Of a stretch of DNA of 64,000 nt, positions 1-8,881 are shown piece after piece; the first letter of the stretch is position 1; every line of letters starts with the position of its first letter. The notes beneath the pieces were generated by a model. It was not told the DNA's origin, searched no databases, and saw only the letters and a list, made by a program, of their open reading frames with translations. The stretch is from Cupriavidus oxalaticus. Lineage in GTDB: Bacteria; Pseudomonadota; Gammaproteobacteria; Burkholderiales; Burkholderiaceae. The position numbers and the translations under genes are program-made. The stretch spans positions 2,976,001 through 3,040,000 of the forward strand of contig NZ_CP069812.1 in NCBI RefSeq assembly GCF_016894385.1, written 5' to 3'.

Positions 1-1170
1 GAATGGAAGCTGGACCTGGAAGACGTCCACCTGAATATCGAGGCGCGCCTGACCGCGCTGGTCGGCGACGCCGGCAAGCGCCTGCACACCGGCCGCTCGC
101 GCAATGACCAGGTCGCGACCGACATCCGCCTGTGGCTGCGCAGCGAGATCGACGGCATCGTCGCCCTGCTCGGCGCGCTGCGCACTTCGCTGCTGGACCT
201 GGCCGACCAGAACGCCGACACCATCCTGCCGGGCTTCACCCACCTGCAGGTGGCGCAGCCGGTCACCTTCGGCCACCACCTGCTGGCCTACGTGGAAATG
301 TTCACCCGCGATGCCGAGCGCATGGCCGACTGCCGCAAGCGCGTCAACCGCCTGCCGCTGGGCGCCGCCGCGCTGGCCGGCACCAGCTACCCGATCGACC
401 GCGAGTTCGTGGCGCAGCAGTTGGGCTTTGATGGCGTCTGCCGCAATTCGCTGGACGCCGTCTCCGACCGCGACTTCGCCATCGAATTCTGTGCCGCCGC
501 CGCGCTGGTGATGACCCACGTGTCGCGCTTCTCGGAAGAACTGGTGCTGTGGATGAGCCCGCGCGTCGGCTTTATCGACATCGCCGACCGCTTCTGCACC
601 GGCAGTTCGATCATGCCGCAGAAGAAGAACCCCGACGTGCCCGAGCTGGCGCGCGGCAAGACCGGCCGCGTCAACGGCCACCTGATCGGCCTGCTGACCC
701 TGATGAAGGGCCAGCCGCTGGCGTACAACAAGGACAACCAGGAAGACAAGGAGCCGCTGTTCGACACGGTCGATACCGTCGTCGACACGCTGCGCATCTT
801 CGCCGACATGGTGCCGGGCATCACCGTCAAGCCGGAAGCGATGCGCGCCGCCGCGCTGCAGGGCTACGCCACCGCCACCGACCTGGCCGACTACCTGGTC
901 AAGAAGGGCCTGCCCTTCCGCGACGCGCACGAGGCCGTGGCCCACGCCGTGCGTGCCTGCGACAGCCGCCAGTGCGACCTGGCCGACCTGACCGTGGCCG
1001 AGTTGCGCGACGTGTCCGGCCTGGGCGACAAGGCCGCGCTGATCGGCGATGACGTGCACGCGGTGCTGACGCTGGAAGGCTCGGTCGCCGCGCGCAACCA
1101 TATCGGCGGCACCGCGCCGGACCAGGTGCGCGCTGCCATTGCCGAAGCACGCAAGGCAGTGAACGGCTGA
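1..1170 (+). CDS. argH: Argininosuccinate lyase, 5' end missing
   Basis: Catalyses the last step of arginine synthesis, splitting argininosuccinate into arginine and fumarate in the cytoplasm. The reading frame is open from base 1, so the N-terminus lies outside the window; 389 codons are visible against about 465 for the family. The fumarase/aspartase superfamily signature [15 protein letters not shown] begins at visible residue 201, and the TGRSRNDQ substrate-binding stretch lies near visible residue 30. The gene ends in TGA and is followed 43 bp later by a perfect palindromic terminator, so it is probably the last gene of its transcript. Identification is firm. Confidence 0.97.
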   Translation, partial: EWKLDLEDVHLNIEARLTALVGDAGKRLHTGRSRNDQVATDIRLWLRSEIDGIVALLGALRTSLLDLADQNADTILPGFTHLQVAQPVTFGHHLLAYVEMFTRDAERMADCRKRVNRLPLGAAALAGTSYPIDREFVAQQLGFDGVCRNSLDAVSDRDFAIEFCAAAALVMTHVSRFSEELVLWMSPRVGFIDIADRFCTGSSIMPQKKNPDVPELARGKTGRVNGHLIGLLTLMKGQPLAYNKDNQEDKEPLFDTVDTVVDTLRIFADMVPGITVKPEAMRAAALQGYATATDLADYLVKKGLPFRDAHEAVAHAVRACDSRQCDLADLTVAELRDVSGLGDKAALIGDDVHAVLTLEGSVAARNHIGGTAPDQVRAAIAEARKAVNG

Positions 1171-1481
1171 CCCACGCCAGGAGGGCGCCCACGCCCACGC
1201 CCACGCCGGTCATGACAAACGGGAGCGCGCGCTCCCGTTTGTCGTTTATGTACGCCTTCGCACCGACACTGTTGTTATTTCCACGAAGCGGTTAGCCCAC
1301 CCTGGAGGGAATGCCGCCAGAAAAATACGGAATTCGCCGCAATTCCGCGTGTATTAGAGCCTGTTCACTGCAAGCGCGGCCGCAAATGTGATGCACTGGG
1401 GATTCACCCTAAAGATGCAGGACAAGTGACGCCGTAGACTAACGCGCCACCCCTGTATCCCCCAATCCCTAGGACGATCAC
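1171..1481. other. argH-TRAP intergenic region
   Basis: This 311-bp gap holds the argH terminator and the promoter region of the TRAP genes. An inverted repeat CGGAATT (1328-1334) / AATTCCG (1341-1347) could be an operator. An AGGAC ribosome-binding motif lies just before the ATG at 1482. No binding-protein gene (dctP) or regulator gene is present in it. Confidence 0.5.
1214..1243 (+). terminator. Perfect 30-bp palindrome after argH
   Basis: Bases 1214-1228 are the exact reverse complement of 1229-1243 (half-site GACAAACGGGAGCGC), followed by a short T-containing tract. It follows the argH stop and is a likely intrinsic terminator. With no true loop it could also cruciform, or work in both directions. 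Confidence 0.75.
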
Positions 1482-2081
1482 ATGTCTCTCCTTATGAGGA
1501 TTTCGCGGCTTATCGACGCCGTGAATGAATTTATCGGGCAATGGGCGAAATGGCTGATCCTGCTGGCCGTATTGGTCTGCGCAGGCAACGCCATCGTTCG
1601 CTACACCTTCAGCATCAGTTCCAATGCCTGGCTCGAGCTGCAATGGTATATGTTCGCCGGCGTGTTCCTGCTCGGCGCCCCCTACACGCTGATGCGTGAC
1701 GAACATGTGCGCATCGACGTCATCGCCGGCCGCTTCTCCGAACGCACCCAGGTCTGGATCGACATCTTCGGCATCCTGCTGTTCATGCTGCCGATCTCGC
1801 TGATCATCCTGTGGCTGTCGATCCCCTACTTCTGGCTGTCGTATGCCGGCCATGAGATGTCCGGCAACGCCGGCGGGCTGATCCGCTGGCCGGCCAAGTT
1901 CCTCATCGTCGCGGGCTTCTTCCTGCTGATCCTGCAGGGACTGTCCGAGCTGATCAAGCGCTTTGCCTACCTGAAGGGCGAACTGCCGTTCTCCGCCTTC
2001 CGCAAGCACGCGGTCGACCCGGCACTGGAGATCGCCGCGATCGCGCAGGCCAACCAGACCGGCCCGTCCGAAAAACAATAA
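1482..2081 (+). CDS. TRAP transporter small permease (DctQ family)
   Basis: A 199-aa integral membrane protein with four hydrophobic segments, the pattern of the small (DctQ) subunit of tripartite ATP-independent periplasmic transporters. These transporters import organic acids using the sodium or proton gradient. The motif NAWLELQWYMFAGVFLLGA and the loop RDEHVRIDV, near residues 48-90, are typical of the family. The large permease follows after 12 bp, so the two form an operon. The long large subunit suggests the mannitol/chloroaromatic-type branch, but the substrate cannot be told. A periplasmic binding subunit is missing next to it. Confidence 0.9.
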   Translation: MSLLMRISRLIDAVNEFIGQWAKWLILLAVLVCAGNAIVRYTFSISSNAWLELQWYMFAGVFLLGAPYTLMRDEHVRIDVIAGRFSERTQVWIDIFGILLFMLPISLIILWLSIPYFWLSYAGHEMSGNAGGLIRWPAKFLIVAGFFLLILQGLSELIKRFAYLKGELPFSAFRKHAVDPALEIAAIAQANQTGPSEKQ

Positions 2082-2093
2082 GGGGCGCGCACG

Positions 2094-3809
2094 ATGACGC
2101 AATTCCTGATCGCGAACATGGCCCCGATCATGTTCGCTTCGCTGGTCGTATTCCTGCTGTCGGGCTTCCCGATCGCATTCGCGCTGGCCGCCAACGGCCT
2201 GCTGTTCGCCTTCATCGGCATCGAACTGGGCATGCTGCCGCCGGAACTGCTGCAGGCACTGCCCAGCCGGCTGTTCGGCATCATCGAGAACGACACGCTG
2301 CTGGCGATCCCGTTCTTTACCTTCATGGGCCTCATCCTGGAACGCTCAGGCATGGCCGAGGACCTGCTCGACACCATCGGCCAGCTGTTCGGCCCGATCC
2401 GCGGCGGCCTGGCCTACGCGGTGATCTTCGTCGGCGCGCTGCTGGCGGCGACCACCGGCGTGGTGGCGGCCTCGGTGATCTCGATGGGCCTGATCTCGCT
2501 GCCGCTGATGCTGAAGTACAAGTACGACAAGCGGCTGGCATCGGGCGTGATCGCGGCGTCAGGCACGCTGGCGCAGATCATCCCGCCGTCGCTGGTGCTG
2601 ATCGTGCTAGCCGACCAGCTTGGCCGCTCGGTGGGTGATATGTACAAGGGCGCGTTCGTGCCGGGCCTGGTGCTGACCGGCCTGTACATGGGCTACGTGC
2701 TGCTGGTCACGCTGATCAAGCCGTCCGCGGCGCCGGCGCTGCCGATCGAGGCACGCACCTTCCGCGAGCCCAGCGGCAAGAGCGGCGCGGCGTCGGTGCT
2801 GGTGCTGACCGCGCTGTCGGTCGCGGTAGGCGTGGCGGTAGACCTTCTGTACAAGCCGGAAGCACCGCTGGACGAACGGCTGGTGGTATCGGTGGGCGCC
2901 GCCATCCTGTTCGCCTTCGTGGTCGCGGTCATCAACAAGGCGCTCAAGCTGAACCTGCTGTCGCAGATGGCGGAGAAGGTCACCTTCGTGCTGATCCCGC
3001 CGCTGGCGCTGATCTTCCTGGTGCTCGGCACCATCTTCATCGGCGTGGCCACGCCGACCGAAGGCGGCGGCATGGGCGCGCTGGGCGCGCTGGTGCTGGC
3101 CCTGATCAAGCGCCGCCTGGACCTGAAGCTGACCCAGCAGGCCATGGAAGCGACGCTCAAGCTGTCGGCCTTCGTGATCTTCATCCTGATCGGCGCACGG
3201 GTGTTCTCGCTGACGTTCTACGGCGTGGACGGCCATATCTGGGTGGAGCACCTGCTGACCTCCCTGCCCGGCGGCCAGACTGGCTTCCTGGTCGCGGTCA
3301 ACGTGCTGTTCTTCCTGCTGGCGTTCTTCCTCGACTTCTTCGAACTGGCCTTTATCCTGGTGCCGCTGGTGGGCCCGGTGGCGGACAAGCTCGGCATCGA
3401 CCTGATCTGGTTCGGCGTGCTGCTGGCGGTGAACATGCAGACTTCGTTCATGCACCCGCCGTTCGGCTTCTCGCTGTTCTACCTGCGCTCGGTGGCGCCG
3501 CGCGAGGTGAAGACGTCGGACATCTACTGGGGCGCGGTGCCGTTTGTGGTCATACAGCTGATCATGGTGACGCTGATCATCGTCTTCCCGGGGCTGGTCA
3601 GCACCGGCGGCCACAAGCCCCAGGACCGCAGCATCACGCGCGACCTGAGCATCGACCTGGAACAAAGCGCACCCAGGCCGGCAGCGCCGACGCTGTCGGT
3701 GCCGGCACCGGGCGCCGAGCCCGGCGGCAGCGGCACGCTGGAGCTGCCTGGCGCCCCCGCGGACAGCGAACCGTCCGTGCCGCAGTTCGAGTTCGAGAAG
3801 AAGAACTGA
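2094..3809 (+). CDS. TRAP transporter large permease (DctM family), long form
   Basis: The transport-catalysing subunit of the TRAP system, a polytopic inner-membrane protein of 571 aa. DctM proteins are usually about 425-450 aa; this one has an extra central hydrophobic section (roughly residues 230-290) and a soluble Pro/Ala/Glu-rich C-terminal tail of about 65 residues, ending QFEFEKKN. The conserved IPPSLVLI segment and the ATPTEGGGMGALGAL segment are present. It is translated directly after dctQ and followed by a canonical terminator. The long form fits the mannitol/chloroaromatic-type TRAP group (COG4664), which is inference from length and layout. Confidence 0.9.
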   Translation: MTQFLIANMAPIMFASLVVFLLSGFPIAFALAANGLLFAFIGIELGMLPPELLQALPSRLFGIIENDTLLAIPFFTFMGLILERSGMAEDLLDTIGQLFGPIRGGLAYAVIFVGALLAATTGVVAASVISMGLISLPLMLKYKYDKRLASGVIAASGTLAQIIPPSLVLIVLADQLGRSVGDMYKGAFVPGLVLTGLYMGYVLLVTLIKPSAAPALPIEARTFREPSGKSGAASVLVLTALSVAVGVAVDLLYKPEAPLDERLVVSVGAAILFAFVVAVINKALKLNLLSQMAEKVTFVLIPPLALIFLVLGTIFIGVATPTEGGGMGALGALVLALIKRRLDLKLTQQAMEATLKLSAFVIFILIGARVFSLTFYGVDGHIWVEHLLTSLPGGQTGFLVAVNVLFFLLAFFLDFFELAFILVPLVGPVADKLGIDLIWFGVLLAVNMQTSFMHPPFGFSLFYLRSVAPREVKTSDIYWGAVPFVVIQLIMVTLIIVFPGLVSTGGHKPQDRSITRDLSIDLEQSAPRPAAPTLSVPAPGAEPGGSGTLELPGAPADSEPSVPQFEFEKKN

Positions 3810-3831
3810 CGGCCTGCCCGGCAAGTCCCGA

Positions 3832-3858
3832 AGCCCCGCTCCGACGCGGGGCTTTTTT
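3832..3858 (+). terminator. Intrinsic terminator after the TRAP operon
   Basis: Stem GCCCCGC (3833-3839) and GCGGGGC (3846-3852), loop TCCGAC, followed by six T residues. It lies 23 bp after the large permease stop codon. Confidence 0.9.
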
Positions 3859-4029
3859 CATGGTAACGAGAATTGCGAATCGGCTTATCGATCGCCCTGC
3901 GGGCATGGCGCAGACTGCCTTCACCTTCATCACATCTGCCCGGGAGCCATCCCCATGGACACCATCGCCTCTCCACACCCCCGCCGCCAGCCGGCCACGC
4001 CGTCAATCGTTACCGATCGAGCGGCACGA

Positions 4030-4047
4030 CGCTATCAATGCTAGCAT
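4030..4047 (+). promoter_or_regulatory. Candidate FitA-type operator
   Basis: A CGCTATCA stretch (4030-4037) runs into a perfect 10-bp palindrome ATGCTAGCAT (4038-4047), about 30 bp before the antitoxin start. From memory, the FitA antitoxin of Neisseria binds inverted TGCTATCA half-sites, so this may be the autoregulatory site. Only one such half-site is clear. Confidence 0.4.
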
Positions 4048-4075
4048 CGGCGCATCCGGTGATGAGGAGCGCAAG

Positions 4076-4312
4076 ATGGCAACCCTGCTTGTTCGTGGCA
4101 TCGATGAATCCCTGGTCCAGCGCCTGCGCGAGCAGGCCGCCGCCAATGGCCGCAGCGCCGAGGCCGAGCACAGGGCCATCCTGGCTTTGGCACTGGGCGG
4201 CACGCGACGGCGCAGTTTTGCCGAAGTGCTGTCCAGCATGCCAGACGTCGGCGAGGATGCCGATTTCCGACGTGGTCAGGATTCTGTTGAGGCGCCGCGT
4301 GTATTTGATTGA
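4076..4312 (+). CDS. FitA/VapB-like ribbon-helix-helix antitoxin
   Basis: A 78-aa protein whose first 45 residues match the FitA-type ribbon-helix-helix DNA-binding domain, with the hallmark GRSAEAEHRAIL at residues 25-36. It should bind its own promoter and, through the C-terminus, occlude the active site of the PIN toxin encoded next. The ATG at 4076 is chosen because GAGGAG lies at the right distance upstream and the family alignment begins here. An upstream extension of the frame is open but has no family similarity. The toxin gene overlaps its last 14 bases. Confidence 0.88.
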   Translation: MATLLVRGIDESLVQRLREQAAANGRSAEAEHRAILALALGGTRRRSFAEVLSSMPDVGEDADFRRGQDSVEAPRVFD

Positions 4313-4715
4313 TACCAATGTCATCAGCGAGGCGCGCAAGCGAGAACGCGCCAATCCGGGCGTGCGCGCGTTCTTCCGGCAGGCGGCGCGGGAGGGCTCG
4401 ACGCTCTACCTGTCCGCGCTGACCGTGGGTGAGCTGCGGCGCGGCATCGCGCTGATCCGCCATCGCGGCGACTCGGCGCAGGCCCAGGCGCTGGAGCAAT
4501 GGCTGACGGCCGTACTGCAGGATTTCGGCCGGCATGTGTTGCCGGTCGATGCCGATGTTGCCCAGATATGGGGGCGGCTACGCGTGCCGCGCCCGGAGCA
4601 AGCGCTGGACAAGTTCATTGCCGCGACGGCGCTGATCCATGACCTGACGATTGTCACGCGGAATGTGGGGGACTTCAACGGGACGGGGGTGGAGTTGCTG
4701 AATCCGTTTGGCTGA
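4299..4715 (+). CDS. FitB/VapC-like PIN-domain ribonuclease toxin
   Basis: A 138-aa PIN-domain endoribonuclease, the toxin of a type II toxin-antitoxin pair. With the GTG start at 4299 the protein begins VYLIDTNVISE, placing the acidic metal-binding residues at D5, E45, D104 and D125; this spacing is that of FitB. The TTGAGG motif 8 bases upstream supports this start, though an in-frame GTG at 4272 is possible. The overlap with the antitoxin implies translational coupling. All catalytic acids are present, so it is probably active. The cellular RNA target is unknown. Confidence 0.88.
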   Translation: MYLIDTNVISEARKRERANPGVRAFFRQAAREGSTLYLSALTVGELRRGIALIRHRGDSAQAQALEQWLTAVLQDFGRHVLPVDADVAQIWGRLRVPRPEQALDKFIAATALIHDLTIVTRNVGDFNGTGVELLNPFG

Positions 4716-4755
4716 GCCGGGCCGAGTCACCGAGTCACACAGGACCGAGTGGGTG

Positions 4756-4783
4756 CTCCCTCTCCCGCGAGCGGGAGAGGGGA
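4756..4783. repeat. REP-like hairpin between convergent genes
   Basis: A strong hairpin (CCCTCTCCCGC at 4758-4768, GCGGGAGAGGG at 4771-4781) in the gap between the toxin and the convergent decarboxylase. Bases 4771-4791 recur identically at 61190-61210, so it belongs to a dispersed intergenic repeat family. It may act as a bidirectional terminator. Confidence 0.65.
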
Positions 4784-4870
4784 GCAAACCCGCTGTATTG
4801 CGGAGGGCGTCGGCAGGAAAAAGGCTCCGCAAAGCGAAGCCCCCTGCCATTTCCAACGCAATCCACCCAC

Positions 4871-7141
4871 TCACGCACCCTGCTTCACGCAGTCGACGAA
4901 GTAAGCCTTCTTGCCGTCCACCTCGTCCTCCACCAGCCCGTGGATATCGGTCTCGAATCCCGGGAACAGCTTGTTGAACTCCCGCGCGAACTTCAGGTAC
5001 TGCACGATGGTGCGGTTGAAGCGCTCGCCCGGGATCAGCAGCGGGATGCCCGGCGGGTACGGCGTCAGCAAGATCGCGGTGACGCGGCCTTCGAGGTCGT
5101 CGACCGGCACGCGCTCGATCTCGCGGTGCGCCATCATCGCCCACGCATCCGACGGCTTCATCGCCGGTTCCATGTCCGACAGGTACATCTCGGTGGTCAC
5201 GCGCGCCACGTCGTTGGCCTTGTACACGCTGTGGATCGCATCGCACAGGTCACGCAGGCCCATGCGCTCGTACTGCGGATACTTGCCGACGAACTCCGGC
5301 AGCACGCGCCACAGCGGCTGGTTCTGGTCGTAGTCGTCCTTGAACTGCTGCAGCTCGGTCACCAGCGAGTTCCAGCGGCCCTTGGTGATGCCGATGGTGA
5401 ACATGATGAAGAACGAGTACAGGCCCGTCTTCTCGATGATGATGCCGTGCTCGGCCAGGTACTTGGTGACGATCGCCGCCGGGATGCCGCGCTCGCTGAA
5501 TTCGCCATCCACGTCCAGGCCCGGGGTGATGAGGGTGGCCTTGATCGGGTCGAGCAGGTTGAAGCCGTCGGCCAGGTCGCCGAAGCCGTGCCAGCGCTCG
5601 TTGGCCTTGAGCATCCACGCCTCGCGATCGCCGATGCCATCTTCGATCAGCGCGTCCGGGCCCCACACCTTGAACCACCAGTCGCCGTTATGGCCGGCGT
5701 CGTACTCGCCCTCGACCTTGCGCATGGCGCGGCGGAAGTCCATCGCCTCCTGGATGCTCTCTTCCACCAGCGCGGTGCCGCCCGGGGCTTCCATCATCGC
5801 CGCCGCCACATCGCACGAGGCGATGATCGAGTACTGCGGGCTGGTCGAGGTGTGCATCAGGTACGCCTCGTTGAAGCGGTAGCGGTCCAGCTTGCGCGTC
5901 TCGGAGTCTTGCACGAGGATCTGCGAGGCCTGCGACAGGCCGGCCAGCAGCTTGTGCGTGGACTGCGTGGCGAACACCAGCGCGTCCTTGCTGCGCGGGC
6001 GATCCTTGCCGATCGCGTGCATGTTGCGGTAGAAGTCGTGGAACGCCGCGTGCGGCAGCCAGGCTTCGTCGAAATGCAGCGTGTCGATCTCCGCGGCCAG
6101 CATTTCCTTGATCTGCTCGGCGTTGTACAGCACGCCGTCGTAGGTGCCCTGCGTGATCGTCAGGATGCGCGGCTTCTGGTTCCTGGCCTTGCTGGCGAAC
6201 GGGTGCGCGGCGATCTTGCGCCTGATCGTTTCCGGATCGAACTCGCTCTTGGGGATCGGACCGATGATGCCGTAGTGGTTGCGCGTCGGCATCAGGAACA
6301 CGGGAATTGCGCCCGTCATCATGATCGCGTGCAGGATCGACTTGTGGCAGTTGCGGTCCACCACCACGATATCGCCCGGCGCCACGTTGGCGTGCCACAC
6401 CATCTTGTTCGACGTCGAGGTGCCGTTGGTGACGAAGAACATGTGGTCCGAGTTGAAGATGCGCGCGGCATTGCGCTCGGACGCGGCCACCGGGCCGGTG
6501 TGGTCCAGCAGCTGGCCCAGCTCGTCCACCGCGTTGCAGACGTCGGCGCGCAGCATGTTCTCGCCGAAGAACTGGTGGAACACCTGGCCCACCGGGCTCT
6601 TCAGGAATGCCACGCCGCCCGAGTGGCCCGGGCAGTGCCACGAATACGAGCTGTCCTGCGCATAGTGGATCAGCGCCTTGAAGAACGGCGGCGCCAGCGT
6701 GTCCAGATAGGCCTTGGCTTCGCGGATGATGTGGCGCGCCACGAATTCCGGCGTGTCCTCGAACATGTGGATGAAGCCGTGCAGCTCGCGCAGGATATCG
6801 TTGGGGATATGGCGCGAAGTGCGGGTCTCGCCGTACAGGAAGATCGGCAGGTCGGAGTTGCGGCGGCGCACCTCGGTCACGAAGGCGCGCAGCTTCTCGA
6901 TGGCGGCGGCTTCCACCTGGTCGTCGCCGCGCACGAACTCGTCGTCGTCGATCGAGACGATGAAGGTCGATGCCCGGCTGGCCTGCTGGGCGAACGAGGT
7001 CAGGTCGCCATAGCTGGTCAGGCCCATGACCTCCATGCCTTCTTTCTCGATCGCCTCTGCCAGCGCGCGGATACCCGAGCCGGAGATGTTCTCGGAGCGG
7101 AAGTCTTCGTCAATGATGATGACGGGGAAGCGGAATTTCAT
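4871..7141 (-). CDS. Biodegradative-type arginine/lysine/ornithine decarboxylase
   Basis: A 756-aa PLP-dependent fold-type I decarboxylase of the bacterial basic amino acid family (AdiA, LdcC, SpeC). It removes CO2 from arginine, lysine or ornithine to give agmatine, cadaverine or putrescine, in acid response or polyamine synthesis. The N-terminal wing domain (to about residue 130) has a receiver-like fold. The PLP core has WHCPGHSGG near residue 168 and the Schiff-base lysine K397 in STHKLLAG. The length equals that of E. coli AdiA, but substrate choice cannot be set from sequence by eye. It lies 160 bp after dcd, on the same strand. Confidence 0.9.
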   Translation of the reverse strand: MKFRFPVIIIDEDFRSENISGSGIRALAEAIEKEGMEVMGLTSYGDLTSFAQQASRASTFIVSIDDDEFVRGDDQVEAAAIEKLRAFVTEVRRRNSDLPIFLYGETRTSRHIPNDILRELHGFIHMFEDTPEFVARHIIREAKAYLDTLAPPFFKALIHYAQDSSYSWHCPGHSGGVAFLKSPVGQVFHQFFGENMLRADVCNAVDELGQLLDHTGPVAASERNAARIFNSDHMFFVTNGTSTSNKMVWHANVAPGDIVVVDRNCHKSILHAIMMTGAIPVFLMPTRNHYGIIGPIPKSEFDPETIRRKIAAHPFASKARNQKPRILTITQGTYDGVLYNAEQIKEMLAAEIDTLHFDEAWLPHAAFHDFYRNMHAIGKDRPRSKDALVFATQSTHKLLAGLSQASQILVQDSETRKLDRYRFNEAYLMHTSTSPQYSIIASCDVAAAMMEAPGGTALVEESIQEAMDFRRAMRKVEGEYDAGHNGDWWFKVWGPDALIEDGIGDREAWMLKANERWHGFGDLADGFNLLDPIKATLITPGLDVDGEFSERGIPAAIVTKYLAEHGIIIEKTGLYSFFIMFTIGITKGRWNSLVTELQQFKDDYDQNQPLWRVLPEFVGKYPQYERMGLRDLCDAIHSVYKANDVARVTTEMYLSDMEPAMKPSDAWAMMAHREIERVPVDDLEGRVTAILLTPYPPGIPLLIPGERFNRTIVQYLKFAREFNKLFPGFETDIHGLVEDEVDGKKAYFVDCVKQGA

Positions 7142-7301
7142 CGGGCATCCTTATGGAAAGCAGCAGGACATAAAGGACTTGAGCCACATGGCGCGCAGGG
7201 GTTCCCTGCGACGGCGGCATGTGGCTCTCACGTCAGGTCTTGGCGCTGCGCGCGGTCATCGCGCAGCGGCCGTTCCGGCAAACGCCGGCATTGTAATGCG
7301 C

Positions 7302-7868
<567 letters not shown>

Positions 7869-7986
7869 AGTTGGGAGGTAGACACACTGGCTCGGAGTGC
7901 GCCGCATTGTACAACCATTCCGCCCGCGTTCCGTTGAGACAACGCCGCATCCGTCGCCGTGCCAGGAGGTGCCGCCTGCGCCACAA

Positions 7987-8817
7987 TCAAGCGACCGCGT
8001 CTTCGGGAATCCGGTGACGGAACCGTTCGCGCCCCGTGTAGAGCAGGAAATGCTTGCCGGTGCAGCGCGCGAACAGCGTCAGGTTGACCCGCCTGGCCAT
8101 CTGGTACCCCATCTGCGTCACGCCCGAGCGCGACAGCAGGAACGGGATGCCCATCTGCGCGCCCTTGATGACCATTTCGGAGGTCAGGCGGCCGGTGGTG
8201 TAGAAGATCTTGTCGGCGCCGGTCATGTCTTCCAGCCACATGCGCCCGGCGATGGCATCGACCGCGTTGTGGCGGCCGACGTCCTCGACGAACATCAGCA
8301 GCTCGGTCCCCTTGAACAGCGCGCAGCCATGGACCGAGCCGGCCTGCTTGTAGACCGACTGCTGCAGCCGGATGGTGTCGATGATGCCGTACAGGGTATC
8401 CTGGTCGAGCATCGTATCGACCGGCAGGCGGATGCTGTCGACCTCATCCAGCAGCGAGCCGAACACCGTGCCTTGCCCGCATCCGGTGGTCACCACGCGG
8501 CGCGCGGTGCGTTCCTCGATGCGGTCGACGCCGGTGCGGGTGGTGACGGCGGCGGATTCGGTTTCCCAGTCGACCTGCACCGCGGCGATGTCCTCGATCG
8601 ACTCGACCAGCCGCTGGTTGCGCAGGTAGCCCAGCACGAGGTGCTCGGGCGCCCCGCCCAGCGTCATCAGCGTGACCAGCTCGCGCTTGTCCAGGTAGAC
8701 CGTCAGCGGGCGCTCGCCCGGCAGGTAGGCCGCGCGCACGCGGCCCTGCTCGTCAACGACTTCGACCTCTTCGATCAGCGGAACGGCTGCCTGGGTAAGC
8801 TCGGGACGCAGGGTCAT
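7987..8817 (-). CDS. fdhD: FdhD sulfurtransferase for formate dehydrogenase
   Basis: A 276-aa protein required for active formate dehydrogenase; FdhD passes sulfur from a cysteine desulfurase to the molybdenum cofactor before insertion into the catalytic subunit. The cofactor-binding region [14 protein letters not shown] lies near residue 190. In the flexible cysteine loop this protein reads TTGCGQGT, with one cysteine instead of the CxxC pair of E. coli FdhD. It closes the formate dehydrogenase operon, 64 bp after the cytochrome gene. Confidence 0.94.
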   Translation of the reverse strand: MTLRPELTQAAVPLIEEVEVVDEQGRVRAAYLPGERPLTVYLDKRELVTLMTLGGAPEHLVLGYLRNQRLVESIEDIAAVQVDWETESAAVTTRTGVDRIEERTARRVVTTGCGQGTVFGSLLDEVDSIRLPVDTMLDQDTLYGIIDTIRLQQSVYKQAGSVHGCALFKGTELLMFVEDVGRHNAVDAIAGRMWLEDMTGADKIFYTTGRLTSEMVIKGAQMGIPFLLSRSGVTQMGYQMARRVNLTLFARCTGKHFLLYTGRERFRHRIPEDAVA

Positions 8818-8881
8818 GACAGGAAGGCTCAGGGCTGCTGGAAGGGGCCCCGTGCCGTCCAGGCGTGCATCGGGGCCGCGG

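Noticed and set aside
1185..1208. ACGCCC repeats after argH
   Set aside because: Only three short units in a GC-rich spacer; no evident function.
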